Source: Atkinsonella hypoxylon
Taxonomy: Eukaryota > Ascomycota > Sordariomycetes > Hypocreales > Clavicipitaceae
Assembly (NCBI GenBank): GCA_000729835.1
Contig: JFHB01000018.1
Location: forward strand, 1-64,000
DNA: 64,000 nucleotides
Reading direction: 5' to 3'
How positions within the stretch are numbered: position 1 is the stretch's first letter; every line of letters starts with the position of its first letter. The translations under genes were made by a program, and so were the position numbers. Positions 22,642 through 35,129 of the stretch are shown here, one piece after another. The notes beneath the pieces are model-generated. The model was given only the letters and a program-made list of their open reading frames with translations. It was not told the origin of the DNA and searched no databases.

Positions 22642-23749
22642 GAATAGTCAGAAAGCCCGACCCCAGAGAGGGCTAGGTATGGACTTGCGCGTCGGGGACC
22701 GACAAGGGTGGGCATGGCGATGAGACGGACAATACGAGAATTTGGACAGCCGACCAAACCGGGTTCCTTTTGCTTGAACTATAACTATACATATATACCT
22801 AGGTAGGTACGGAATAGGTACCTAGGTAGTTAATCTCGCCGTGTGCAAGGTGTTTCCAGGGAGGGAGGGGATGAAGGCTGGCCCGTTGTGGGAATGGTTC
22901 ATGGTCCATGGTTCATTGATATTCATGCACAGGGGCCGCACAAACAGAACAGAACAGACCTTACAAACGAAAATCAGCCCTGACTACTCCGTACGCCGGT
23001 GCTTTGTCTATCTGGTTCTTTTCTTTCCCATCCTCAAAGCAGTGCCTTCATAGTGTCTGCTTGTTCCTTTATTGACTCTAACAAAGTCCTCTGCTACTGT
23101 TACTCTCCCGCACCGATGTGCAACCATTGCACAACTTCATCACCAATCCTCCGTACTCCCTGGCAATACATACATATGCCATTCCTCTTATCTCTGCCAG
23201 CCCCTGCAGGGGAATTAGATTAGACACTCCAACTTCCCGAGGCCCCAGCCATGAATGGCGTGAGCTGCCTGCTTTGCCGCCCCCTCATTCTGTCGCAAAC
23301 TCATCCGATACCCGAATGTCTCTGTGTGAGAGCAGAAAAGCCATCACCAACTCTACACTCCTCTACCCTGGCCTCCAACGATGGGCTCTGACTGATGTGC
23401 CTACATATTCACATCCCTTTCTTCTGCACGCTGGTTCCGGCACGCGCACTTCTCCTGGAATAAGATCCATCATCGGCAGGTAGCAGCGACCTTGTATCAT
23501 GACCAACTGCTCGCAGGCCGTCTGCCCAAGGCCGCACTTGCACACACAGACACACAGACTGTAGTTCCTTCGACATCCAGTGCAAGAAAAATAGTATTCT
23601 TTGCAAGAATACAACACTTATTATTAGTATTCATTAGCTGCGCGAACCACGAGCCGGACTTGTTGACCGGTAGAGATGCGACACGGTGATGGCCGACTTG
23701 CGAGCCACACTGGTGATCCCGTGTCCCACGTTGGCTGCTCACCCTATTA

Positions 23750-23850
23750 CTACCTAGGTACCTAGGTAGCTAACTGCTAGGTATCAAGGTGCCTAGTAAG
23801 TACCTACCTAGTACCTACCTAGGTAGGTACCTAGTAGGTAAGCAGGTACA
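23750..23850. repeat. Cluster of ACCTAGGT palindromes
   Basis: About 100 bases built almost entirely from overlapping TACCTAGGTA, CTAGGTA and TACCTACCTAG words, several of them perfect palindromes able to fold into small hairpins. Single or paired copies of the same word recur in other spacers of the window. The function is unknown. Confidence 0.85.
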
Positions 23851-24487
23851 CACAGACAACACCTAGGGACATGTCTCAAATATGATATCCTATACATGAA
23901 CAATTTTATGCCCTCGCTCGCCTCGATGGTCACCGACGCCAATCTTAATTATACACAACTTCATTACTGCCTACAGGATGCAAGCAGCCAGGCAAATCGG
24001 AGTATGGCAAACACCCAATTATCCAATTGACCTATGTATATGTATCCGCCCTGCCATGACTTAAAAGTAACTTTGTGTGTTTCGTCATCGGGCTCTTTTA
24101 GCTTGTACCGTTGTTACGATCAGATCCTTCTATATGCAAAGCTCCTCGAGTGGGCCCGGCATTGGTGAAACTGAGTTTCTAATCTTCAAAAGAAAAAAAG
24201 AAAAAAGAAAAAAGGTAAATATAATGAAGACGAGAGGCAATGAACAAGTCCCACCATTACCCTGATACGCGCCACAATGATGAATAAATCAAATCCTGCT
24301 GATGGTACCCAATGCACTTCCGGGTTATATATGCCAAGGATACGGTTCGTCAAATAGGAACTCGGTATCTGCAAAAGAAAATCAAGACTGGAAACTGCGG
24401 CCGCTGTTGCAACATCACATAGCAGAAGGGGCATGTCTCTTGTGCTTTCAAGGCCTCAACCAGGGTTGATTTGAATTCGACGGGTCT

Positions 24488-26735
24488 TTAAGGTCGCATA
24501 CTCCATTGAGGCTTGAGCGTATCTCCCGTAGCAGCCGATGTAAAGACCGTATCTCCCGGCAGTCGGCTCACTCGTCCAGCCCCACGTCGGATGGCATCCA
24601 ACTGAACAGCCGAGATTCCGCTCTTGTTGCTTCTGATGCTGCCAGCATCACTCATTGTGTCTGCATCCTTGAATTTCTTGGGAGGAGCAAAATCAAGGTT
24701 TGTGAAGGTAGATGATTTGCGGAGCAAATGAGGGCTGGGCAGAGCCGATAGCTCGTCAAAGGCCGTCACTAAAGGTGAAGCAACCGGCAACTTAAGCTGG
24801 TAATGACGTCTTTCACCCAGTGGACTTTGACTGCGACCACTGACCAGGTCTCTAACCGAGTTGGGCGGTGCAAAGTCGGTGGCATTGAAGATGGCAAAGC
24901 TATCGTCCTGGAGTTTAGATGGAGTTGGCAAGGTGTGAAGAGCAGCAGGAGGTGGAAGGTTCTTCTTCTTTGGCCTCCCACGCATACCCACAGATGCGGA
25001 GGAGCCAGGTCGAGGTACAGAAGCAGAACCAGCACGCGGTCGTCTAGGTCCGCCGGGAAGACTCATTCCTCCAATGGAACCAGGACCGCGAGGGCCACCA
25101 TGCGGAGGTCCTCGTGGTCCAGGTCCTCCAGGGCCGCCCCGGGAGCGGCCTGAAGGAGGTGGCGTCATGGCACGGCGAGTAACAGGTTGTGCGTACGGCA
25201 TCACAAAAGCATTTGTTTCTGCATCATAATAAGCCGCTTCACCAAGATACGGCGCGTCATAGTCCTCATAGTAGTCTTGATGAGGCATTGTTGCAGGAGG
25301 CGGGCGATGTTCCTTTTCATCAAAGTATTCTTTGTAGAAAGATCGGATACGGTTCGCTCGGTACTCGGGATCCTCAGATTCCATGACCTCATCTGGTGGC
25401 AGAGGACGAAACCCGACCGAAAGTCGCTTCATTTGCTGCTGGGGGACACCGAGGCCCTCATGAGTTTGCTGTTCTTCTGGATACTCTGAATGAATAGGGA
25501 GGTGTCCAAAATCCTCGTGAGACAAGGCTTGTCCAGAGACATCGCCAACATCGTCGGACCGATGAGGGTTAATCGTTGGCAAATTCAGCTTGAGGCTCCT
25601 GTTGGAGCGGCCAGACGTGGCGATGGCTGGAGGGGAGTCTCTAGCTCCAGAGTCAGCAGTTCCAACATTGCCAGCATCAGAGACAGCCGGAAGCTCAGCT
25701 GGCATTGGTTTGTCGTGCTCGAAAGGAAGACTGGGTAGCTCATGATGTGATTTCTGAGACAAGACTCGTGAGGGTTCATGAATATCTGGCATAGCAAGAC
25801 CGCCTGCTTTTTCATCTGGGTAGCTAACTATACCGATTTCAGGGACAATCGGCTGGATAGGTCGACTTGGCTCTTTATCATCTCCTGACAATGGAAATTG
25901 ATGGGTGGGCTCCGGAGCAGTCGGTGTTGCAAATGGGTCAGATTTAGCCCCGGGCGAAGGTGGTGCTTTGGGCATCGAATCGGATCGAGAAGGTGGCATT
26001 CTCAATGTGCTGATAGGACTTATGAGCGATCCACGTTTATTTCCATTGTGCAAGGAAGGATCTTGTGATGGCTTGTATGATCGGATTGAGCCGGCGTCAC
26101 TGTTGCTATATTGAGCAATCGTATGATAAGGATCGTGATCGCCGGGGAATGTGCGGGCCAATGAATGAACAGATTCATGTGAGCCATGCGCGTTTGGCGG
26201 CAAAAGGTAAGGCGATGACAGATTCATGTCCATAGACAGCTGATTGCCTTTGTGGATCGTCTTCTCTCCCCCTACTCCAAACAAGCTCTTCCGTTTCCCC
26301 CCTTTGCTTGGAGTGTCGCCCATGCCAAAATCAAGGCCCTTGTGAGGATCTTGGGCATCCTCCTGTCGCAGCTTCTTGACGTTTCTGCGATGTAAAAAGA
26401 GTAGCACAATGGTCGCTACCACAATAGGGATGCTTTTCTCAGAAGTTAGTATAAACCGCCTCGTTTCGTAGGGAATTAAGCCTGCCTACGTACACTATAC
26501 CAAGGATGATGGCCAGGTTGGTGATATTGGTATTGATGCCCTTTTCACAGGTGTCGTAATCGGAACCGGAGTGACAAGTCTTGTCATCACGTTTCAACAG
26601 GCCCCAGATGGTACGGATAGCGTCACTGTTTGATGGTTCGACAGCCCTTCGCAGGTTGGTTCGAGGGCCCATGATGTTTCCATCACCATTTGATGTTTCC
26701 CCTACGACCCGCCAGGGCGGAAGGATTTTGACCAT
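24488..26735 (-). CDS. Unrecognised single-pass membrane protein, proline-rich tail
   Basis: Two minus-strand exons, 26735-26494 and 26432-24488, join in phase to give 728 residues. The 61-base intron interrupts the one membrane helix: exon 1 encodes NLAIILGIV and exon 2 continues IPIVVATIVLLFLHRR, at about 73-97. The 70-residue N-terminal part has two Cys (KTCHSGSDYDTC), an N-glycosylation site (NITN) and no signal peptide, so it probably faces outward. The cytosolic tail of about 630 residues is Pro/Ser-rich, with a YRANRIRSFYKEYFDEKE block, a Gly/Pro/Arg-rich segment (PRGPPHGGPRG) and a C-terminal block with DFAPPKKFKDAD and AVQLDAIRRGAGRVSRLPGD. These blocks look selected rather than random. 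The protein seems to belong to a conserved fungal family whose function I do not recognise. Confidence 0.8.
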
Positions 26736-29700
26736 GTTGCTCTCTGCTGTCTAATACACCAAGGCCTGATGACGATGCGAGGCTGGGACAATTGGTCATG
26801 AACCCTCCCTTGATCTATTGCAAAGCTTGGCCTGCAGAGAATGTCATCAAGAAATTCAAGTTTCGCGATTGCCGACGTTGTGCTGAGTATGACTCGTTTA
26901 TTAGGTCTTGAACAGACTGGTGGGGGGAAAAATCTACGTGCAAAATGCTTTCCGGAGCAAAATCGGATCGGGTCGTGAATCTATGCTGGTCGACGAGTCA
27001 CAGCAGATCTCGGCGTATCTGAATTGGAAACGTAATGCCAAGAAACAAAAAAAGCCGCGATGTCAATGTCAGATGGACGCGCTTGGGGAAAGGGGGAAAA
27101 CGAGCGGATCGTTACTGAGTGCAACGTATTAAAGGAATGACTGATTGCTGCGAACCCACGCAAAAAAAAAAGACTAAAAGAATGACGAGCCCGTCGGCAG
27201 GGCGGATAGCACGTTGTTGTTTGTTGAGGTTGAAGAAAACAGAGTAACAATAGAAGGAAGGGAAGGAGAAAAAGGATACGGGAGACGACTGCGGCTGTGG
27301 AGGCAGGCAATGAATCCTTGAGCTCTCATCTGAGGGAATTAGATGCTACAGTGGCTGGTGGTACCTGTACTCTGTAGAGACCAAGCATTCAATGTTTGCA
27401 CAGGTACCTAGGTGCCTGGGTCGGGGGCCGGCATGATGCTGACAGATTAATCTGGACAGGGGCGGCCACCGCACCGCTCTTGACGGAGGCGCAAATGTCC
27501 CCGTTAATGTGTCGACCGCGTGCTAGGGCAACTTGTTGCTGGATTTGAGCAGCTACTGGCCATGGCCAACTGCACGGAACACATGCATGCCTCTGCCAAA
27601 GAACGGAGTCTGATAGGCAGATTGGAGGGGCGTACCTTGCAGCTGCGGGCAGGAGGCAGCGAATGAGGGGATAGCGCTAGCGGCCGTGTCGGGGCAGGGC
27701 ATCGATTGGGTCGGGATGAGCAAGGATGGCCAGAATTGGCAAGATGGGCTCCAAGTGGGGCGATATGGGGCAGTGGTTTAATTTGATACCGCCCCACCAG
27801 AATGCAAGACTAGAGCGCAACGAGGACAGCGACCGTACTCCGCACTGGCGAAAGGCTTGCGTCTGCAACGATGGAACCCTCATTTCCGTAGATGGACAAC
27901 GGGCTTGGCTTACAGTCTCTTGGAGCGGGTAGCGGATCCAAGTCATCAGGAGCAGCACGAGTACTCCGGAGAGGCTCGTTGCTTCTTATACAGGACCCTC
28001 AAAAGGTTCTCTTTATGGCGAACTCTGAGCGTTGCAGCCGATGCGGGTTGGCAAGAAATACATGAATCAGGGGGGCAGCACATGGAGCAATCCGCCGACC
28101 CGGTTTCAGAGCCCAGGCACACACGGGCTCGTGGCTACGCATCAAGGAACCATATTCATGCCGCGGCTTGGGTAATAGGTAACAGGGAATGCCTGGACAG
28201 TTCTGCCTGCAAGCTGGGAAGGAACGTTGTTGGTGGAATGCTGCGGTGTTTAATAGTCTGAACGGACTACGTTAGCACTGCAATTGCTACAATCATCCAT
28301 TGTGGCTGCCGTCGATAATTGATAATTGTCAATTGGGATCAATGGTTGGTTGGCTGTACGGAGTAACCAGAGAACGTGGCAGGAATGGCAAGCACGCAGT
28401 TACGGATAAATCAGAGCATTGCACCCCAGGACCCACTCGACTGGCCCTTTGCGACACCTTTCATATCTCTCTCCCCCTCCCATCCACGAACGAACGTAAA
28501 CTCGCTGCAGCAACTAGGCCTAAACCGGACGGCATACCTCCACACGCCACATTTAGCTCATGTCCTTAATTATAGGATAGCACGTATAACTTGGGGATGC
28601 CCTCTTGGCTGTTGAACCTTATGAGCGGCCAACGGGCTTTGTTGTTGTTACAAGAGGCATTGTCAAGGCTCCTTGGGCCTCACAAAACGCCACGCAGCTG
28701 CCTTGATGCACCTAAATGCGCGTTTTGCAGCGCCTTTACTATTGCTATGCCCTTACAAGGTTCCTCCTAATACGCACCTCCCATCTGATAGAATAGATAC
28801 CTATGTCTAAAACTACCTACCTAAATTATAGTGCTAGAATAATTGGCAGGTTAGATGGTGACTACATAATAGCACTAAGCCAGCCGCCTGCATAATCTGC
28901 ATAATCAACAACACTGTTAATCAGCTTGTATTTTACGTATCGTCCATAGGTACGTACCTTTGCATGCATTTCTTTGTGCATATATACAACTTGCGATTTG
29001 GGCGCCTAGTTGCTGCTGCTTACGAACGTACTGTACACTCTCCGCCGAGCGCCACCGTTTTATTCTCAAGCTTAGCAATGAACGCTAGTGCCAGTGCTGA
29101 CTGTGCATGCATATTTACAAACAGTGGACTATCCCAAGTATCCATTGGCAGACAGCTTACCTCTTTCCCAATTTCAATTTCGCTTGCAAGCCCAGTACAA
29201 TCACACGCAAGCACATGTTCATGCGGGAGAACTCTGAGCGAAAGAAATGAGAGGGTTCGGCCATGGCTGGGATTCTTGATTACCTCAGAAGCCAACATGG
29301 GTGTCGTGCCTTGATGCAAAGTCCCATTCTTTGCGCACACACAAAGATGATGGAAAATATGACAGCAATCAAGTAAGATTTTTGACAAGCCATTCGTCCC
29401 GCTACCAACTTCGCTTAAGCCAGGGCAAGAGGGTTTTCAGCTTTGTTGTTCTCCCTCATGGAACTCTTTTCTTTTTTCTTTTTTTTTTTTTTTAATCTCA
29501 ACGAGTTGCCCCAGCCATTCACCAATCAGCTTTAGCGGGTTATACTTGTTTCGTAGAGTGCCCGCCCCATGGCACCATCACCGGCTCTCTACTTTGTTCG
29601 GCACGTTGCATCCCAACTGGAGGCTCTCGAAGCTTGGCTCAAAATCATGTTGTCCATGGCACAAATATCAAACAAAACCCGGATATCACACAGGGATACG

Positions 29701-30574
29701 GACAGGGATACGGACAGGGATACGGACAGGGATAAAGGACAAGGGATAATGTCTCCAATCAAAGGCATCGCCATCAGAGGTACTTTCTCCACAGTACGCA
29801 GCTGCACCACGATACAAGTACGGAGGTATAAGTAGCGAGTTTAAAAAAAATAAAAATTTACATTATAGTCCCACTTTTCAGCGGCATAATTCTGGCTGCA
29901 TGAACAGTGCACGCTATTCCGTATTGTCGTCACTATTCCCATTTCATTCTCTGAGCATAAGCCGGATCCCTTGCGTCAGCCACACAAATTTACGTACAGT
30001 GCAAGTCGGCTTTACTTCTATTTACGGTGTATCGACACTAGGCTTCGCCTTGTATTATATATACATGTACTCCGTACATACTACATACCTACCTAGGTAC
30101 CTAGGTCTAGGTAATGCAGGTGTAAGGTGTAGTTCGTCATTAAGATCAGAGACCATCGTTACTTTTGTGTCCATAGCACGTGTCGGGCTGGTCACACTGC
30201 CTTCTGGTCTGGTGGTCTAGATCAGAGGGCGAGCGACAGACGGCCATCCCCAGTGCGTCGCTGACAACATAAAGCTAGTATTCGATGTATCAGATTGCTT
30301 TACGCAAGACCTATGCTATAAAAGATTGAGAACCAGCAGAATTCATGTCATACCTCATTACTTATAGGAGGATCACACTCCCTTTTTCTTAGTTCTTAGC
30401 GACATCATGAAATAGGGTATGAAATACATCAAGTATAGATTGCTTGTGTTGCAAATCTCATTTTCATCGCAAAAACTATCAGTTGTCAGAGAACACGGCA
30501 TCCACCGTCACGCTCTATTTCCCCGATGCGTTAACATGTCTCTGTTGTGTCAGATTTCAGAAGTGCTTCGCATC
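26736..30574. other. 3.8-kb gene-free spacer
   Basis: No supported gene. Contents: GGTACCTAGGTG palindrome at about 27403-27414, TACGGAGTA at 28357-28365, an AT-enriched patch at about 28720-28930 that may be a decayed small element, a 12-bp tandem repeat at 29691-29734, and TACTCCGTA plus ACCTAGGTACCTAGGT at 30068-30105. Open frames near 27857-28261 and 28964-29314 show no recognisable domain. Confidence 0.45.
29691..29734. repeat. 12-bp tandem repeat, GGACAGGGATAC unit
   Basis: About 3.5 exact copies of the 12-base unit in tandem. Intergenic. Because 12 is divisible by three, it reads as a repeated DRDT-type peptide in one frame, but that frame is short and unsupported. Confidence 0.88.
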
Positions 30575-32679
30575 CTACTGCTCTCGGCCACTGGATACTT
30601 TGTAGAACTCCGGCGCCGCCTCCAGTAACCACGCCTTCTCGATTTTGGTAATGTCACGAATGAACGTCTTCTCCCTCGTCTCCATTATCTCGTGGAAAAT
30701 AACCCAGTCAGCCTTGCGGTTGAATAACAAGGAGCTAGGGTGAGCATGCATCACCGTCCCGCCTGCAACGTTCCGAAAAGTGCCATCAGCCTGCATTCGA
30801 GCTGCATGGGCAAAGTAGCCCGCAGTCAAGCACCGCCGAATCTGTTCTGCTTTGCTCTTCGCATCAATTTCTGCTCGATGCGCTGTCGCACTTTCATCGA
30901 CTTCAATGTTGAAGCGCTCTAGATATCGTTTCAGCTGAGCCCGTATGCTTACTGCACGCGTCAATGACTTGTAGTTGAGGTGATTTTCGTGACAGAAACG
31001 GGCCTCTTTCTTCCCCTTCGTGATGAAAGCGGAATATGCATTGAGAAGAGTGAGGTGATCGCCTTCTTCGGCGGCGAATTTTCGCCGAGAACTTTCCATG
31101 GCTTTCTGCTCTCCATCGTGGCAGAACCACACACTGCCGCCGAGACTCGTCATGGCGGCTATTGTGAGAATCTCACTGAGACAGTTGAACGAGTGGGCGG
31201 ATAGTAACGTCTTGGCCATCATGGGCTCGACAGCCAGCTCTGCCATACGAGAGCCCAGTGGTTTCGTGAGTTTAGCGTATTCATCCAAGGCACCAAGAGA
31301 GTACAGGAGCTCGAGAGCCTTGGACATGAGTTCCGAGGGTGGAGGTGATAGGTAATCGAACCGAACAACGTTGTCGATTCCGAGCGCTTTTAGTTGCAGA
31401 ATCATTGGTGCTAGGTCTGACCGTTGGATTTCAGGAGGGTTTGCCTCTGGTAGATACTCCCGGTAGCTTTGCTCCGTGTAAAGGCGAAAGCATTTCCCCG
31501 GCTTCGTCCTCCCGGCGCGGCCAGCTCGCTGTGACGCCGAGGCTTTGGATATTGGCGTGGTAGTAAGTGTTTCGATCCCTGTTCTTGGGTTGTACGCCCG
31601 CAGCTTTACGAAGCCACAGTCGACTACATAGGCGATTCCATCAATGGTAACGGATGCCTCTGCTATATTGGTCGAGAAAATCACCTTTCGTTTGCCCTCT
31701 GCCGGCTTGTCAAACACATACATCTGCTCTTCAGATGATAAGCCAGCATATAATGGCAATGGCTGCAGGTTCGAGTATCGTTCTTGTGCCTGAGCACTTC
31801 GCTCTGCAACTGCTTGTATAGCAAAGTCTATCTCTTCGCGGCCCGTGAGAAAGACTAGAATATCTCCGTCTCCTTCACTTGCATGAATCTCCAATACCGT
31901 ATCGATTGCCCTTTCCACATAATCCTCTGCTGGAGACTCCAGATACAGAATATCGATTGGATACGTGCTGCCCTCTAGGCTGATGATCATACCAGTCTCA
32001 TTCTCGCTTTTATCCGATGCGGTCTGCTCATCGCTCTTGCTCACAAAGAAGTTGAGAAAAGCCTCGGCCTGCAAGGTCGCACTGCTTACTATAATTCTCA
32101 AATCACTTCGTTTCTTACAGATCTTCTTCAGTAATCCGAGAAGGACATCTGTACTGATTGACCGCTCATGTGCTTCATCGACCATGATAACGGAATAACG
32201 GCTGAGTAGAGGGTCGACGAGCGCCTCTCGGATGAGTAGGCCATCGGTGAGAAACTTGATACGCGTTGCTGGGGAGGTGACATCTTCGAAGCGGATAGAG
32301 TAGCCGACTTCTTTGCCGACTTCACAGCCCATTTCATCTGCTACGCGAAGCGCAACTGTGGTAGCAGCCACTCTTCTGGGCTTTTTACATGTTTAGCATT
32401 CGTCTTTATCAGTTTTTTTTTTAAAAAAAAAACGTACTGAGGAACGAAAAAACTTGCCTGTGTCACACCGATAATTTTGCCGTGTCCGCACCATCCTGCC
32501 TTTTCCAGGTATTGAGGTATCTGCGTGGTCTTTCCAGAGCCTGTCTGGCCTATTACTATAGTGACGGGGTAAGTCTCTATCGTATACAGCAGACTGTCGT
32601 GGTATTTAGCAATGGGAAGGAGAGCTGGAGGTTTGTGTAGAGCCGGTATGAAGTTGGCATCGAGACTAAATTCGGTCAT
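30575..32679 (-). CDS. DEAH-box RNA helicase, DHX35-like
   Basis: Two minus-strand exons, 32679-32458 and 32380-30575, give 675 residues, near the 700 of DHX35. Helicase motifs in order: GQTGSGKT at 44-51 (motif I), GVTQPRR across the splice junction (Ia), DEAH at 142-145 (II), SAT at 174-176 (III), and later VFLTGREE, STNIAEASVTI and QRAGRAGRTKPGKCFR (IV-VI). The HA2 and OB-fold regions follow (ALELLYSLGALD, KFAAEEGDHLTLLNAY). Segments such as DCGFVKLRAYNPRTGIE and ILQLKALGIDNVVRF are those of DHX35, a helicase associated with the spliceosomal C complex in animals. Exon 1 ends ACACAG followed by GCAAGT, so the 77-base intron is of the GC-AG type. It is divergent from the Cue5-like gene. Confidence 0.93.
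32381..32457 (-). other. GC-AG intron with a T10/A10 palindrome
   Basis: On the minus strand the intron starts GCAAGT and ends AAAAAG. Joining at these points restores the universally conserved GVTQPRR segment exactly in phase; no GT donor nearby does so. Inside it, ten T are directly followed by ten A (32412-32431), a perfect self-complementary stretch that could fold back. Confidence 0.85.
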
Positions 32680-33480
32680 GATCGGGAAGGGTCGAGACCT
32701 GCAATTATTTTTTACCAGGGTCGAATCAATCTCAGTAACTACACAGCTCGACTACGGCATTACGTCAACAATTTCTCTTGCTGAGAGCCTGCAAACATCG
32801 TGATCAAATTAATACCCTACAGCTTTTTTTCAGAGGATTCGAAGGTTGGGCCAAAAGTGGCTCTTCGCACCGCCATACCTCGAGGTAATAGTTAGGTCAC
32901 GGGACTCATAGCTCGTAGGACCTCGTCAGTACCTCTGAAGGCCGCAACGGCTGCGATATCTATAAGTATCACTTTCGTATATCTTCAATTTGTGGGGACT
33001 TCAATCATGGTGTAAATTGAAGTACCTCTAAGCCCCGCTAGTCTTGATTGGTCATCTGCCCAGCTTGTAGCCTGCCTTAGTTACTCCGTAGACCAGGCAA
33101 AAGGAATGCTGTAGCGTGTGGGGAACGTCATCAGCGACCAGCTTCAACCCCTCGCCCCAGTAAAGTCACAGGTTTAAAGCATGGGCTGAGTTGGAATAAC
33201 AAGTTGTTTTTGATCGTTCGCATTTTTGCAACTTATTCTCTTTATTTCGACTGCGAACAACGCGTGCCTGGAGAGTATCGTACGTTACAAAGCTAAATTT
33301 AGACTTGGCCATAAACGAAGTTCCAAACCTCCAAACCATGTCGCATTCAGCGGAACCGGTTTGTATCCACAGGGTTGTTGTTCCATAAAAGAGGCGTTGC
33401 TGACTTGGCCCCGGCTTCGATAGAACAAACACATCACAGAGATAGGTGCTGAATCACCTACTACTGCCAGACCACTGGAG
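32680..33480. promoter_or_regulatory. Divergent promoter region, helicase and Cue5-like genes
   Basis: 801 bases between two start codons facing away from each other. Contains one TACTCCGTA at 33082-33090. No other recognisable site. Short frames here show no domain. Confidence 0.4.
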
Positions 33481-34830
33481 ATGGATGACGACGATACGCA
33501 AGACAACAGCATCGTAGCTGGCGATGGTGCTGCGGTAAAGACCAATAAGCCTGCCGCTAACCCGACGACTTCCACAACCTCCGCAACCACTGCTACCCCT
33601 GGCGCTGCGGCGTTGACAAATATGAATACATCAGGGGAGAATGCACCTCAGAAACCACCTCGACCTTTGACCGAGGCGCAAAAGAACATGTTGATATTAA
33701 AAGAAGCTTTCCCGACAGTGGAAGATTCAGTGATTAAAGCTGTGATGAGGGCTAGTGGAGGCCAGGTTGAGCCTGCCTTCAACGCACTCCTTGGTAGGAT
33801 TGTCATGCTGAAGATGGTATGCAAGACGAAGAACATGGTCCCTGACATGCCATCGCGCTAGAAATGACCGATCCGGATGCTGTCAAGGACGAACCCGAAG
33901 ACCTCCCGCCGCCACAGCCACCTCGTCCTCGGGGACAAGCCCAGATGTCTCAGGTGGAGGCCGATGCGTTGTATGCTCGCCAACTGGCTCAGCATTATGA
34001 TAATGTTGGCGCATATGAAGCACGCACCTCGAGCCGAAATCGCAATACTAGACTAGATCAAGGTTGGGATGGCGAGGAGCGCGAACATAGCTTCATGGAT
34101 GACGATCTTCCTGTCATTCGTGAGAACTTGCGCAAGGGCTTCCTCGATACGCAAAACAAGGTCAATGGGTGGATAACCAATATCAGGAAAAAGATTGAGG
34201 AAAGTTTTGATGAGACGGAAGAAAACTCACAGCGTCAGGAACAACCATTCCGTCGCCAAGGCGAGTCGAGCCGAAGAAGTGGCGATTACGAACGATATGA
34301 TGCGGACCCTCAAGTTCTTAGCGATGATTTCGCTGGAATCAAATTATCAGCTGATGGAAGTAAGTTTGATCCAAAGCAAGTTCCTCAAGGCGAATAGCTA
34401 ATCTTGTCTACCATTAGCGGCTGTTAATGGGAGGCCAATGGTCAACTCAGGCATCCACAGGCCTCCACCGCCTTCTACATCACTAAGATCAGGAAACGGT
34501 CGACGGGTAGGGTTTAAGGATGAGACGGAGGAGATCAATATGTACGACGAGTCGCCCACGGTTCCTCCCAAGGACACACCTGGTGGCCTCAACTCTGGCA
34601 AGCCCAGCAAGTGGCAGCCATTGTCATCAATCGAGCCAAGTCATATTACTGACAATGATCCCTTCAGCCTAGGAGATAGTGAGGATGAGAAGGAACTCAG
34701 CAAGGATAAATCGAAGGATACCAAGGCCGCCGACGACACTGAACGTTTGAAGAAGGCTGCAGCAGAGGCTATGGGCGAAAGTCTGGCGGGGTCATCCAAG
34801 CCTGTTGCATCGGCAGAGAAGATGAGCTAG
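33481..34830 (+). CDS. cue5: CUE-domain ubiquitin/Atg8 adaptor, Cue5-like
   Basis: Three exons in phase: 33481-33793, 33862-34359 and 34418-34830, giving 407 residues. A Thr/Ala-rich leader precedes a CUE domain at about 66-108, with the family's Phe-Pro at 77-78 and a di-leucine (ALL) at the end of helix 3, the ubiquitin-contacting landmarks. The middle is acidic and Arg/Gln-rich with an NKVNGWITNIRKKIEESF helix. The C-terminal part contains KWQPLSS, with WQPL at 336-339. In yeast Cue5 the Atg8-interacting motif is also WQPL, and the protein delivers ubiquitinated aggregates to autophagy. It is followed by NDPFSLGDSEDE, also Cue5-like. The same role is therefore likely here. It is divergent from the helicase gene and in tandem with the NUC-2 gene. 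Confidence 0.9.
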
Positions 34831-35123
34831 ACTGGAAGACTCAATTATGTGATGGCGGCTACCCAAGGAGTTCGATAGCGCACGTTGGCTGCCTTTTTGT
34901 GTCGTGATTGGATACCTCATAAGGTTTGTCCTTGACTAAGCAGCGTCGGAACTCGGAACTTCTTTTTTTCAGTATAGCATCAGAATGCAAGAAGCTTCGA
35001 CTGCACTCATTTGCATCTGATTTATCCACAAGATGTGGTCGGATATCCCATTCGCGTGAGTAGACGTGGTGTCAAGTCTTGACATGTCGGTCTATAGAAG
35101 TAGAATTAGAAGTCCCTCTCAAG

Positions 35124-35129
35124 CACGTG
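35124..35129. promoter_or_regulatory. CACGTG E-box, possible Pho4/NUC-1 site
   Basis: CACGTG about 1.1 kb upstream of the NUC-2/Pho81 start. In yeast, PHO81 is itself induced through a Pho4 CACGTG site. The hexamer occurs roughly ten times in this window, about as often as chance predicts, so this single site is weak evidence. Confidence 0.2.

Larger units (their letters stand above)
21345..24487. other. 3.1-kb repeat-rich spacer
   Basis: No supported gene. It is unusually dense in short tandem repeats (10-bp repeat at 21981-22038, AACTG repeat at 22288-22312, AAAT/AAT repeat at 22601-22640), contains a cluster of CCTAGG palindromes at 23750-23850 and one TACTCCGTA at 22985-22993. The minus-strand gene starting near 21344 may extend its 5' exon into the left part. 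Confidence 0.45.

Noticed and set aside
29691..29734. Short tandem repeats as a CRISPR-like array
   Set aside because: Units are contiguous with no spacers, the genome is eukaryotic, and the pattern is that of a minisatellite.
35124..35129. CACGTG as a definite phosphate-response site
   Set aside because: The hexamer appears about as often as chance predicts in the window, so it is listed only as a weak candidate.
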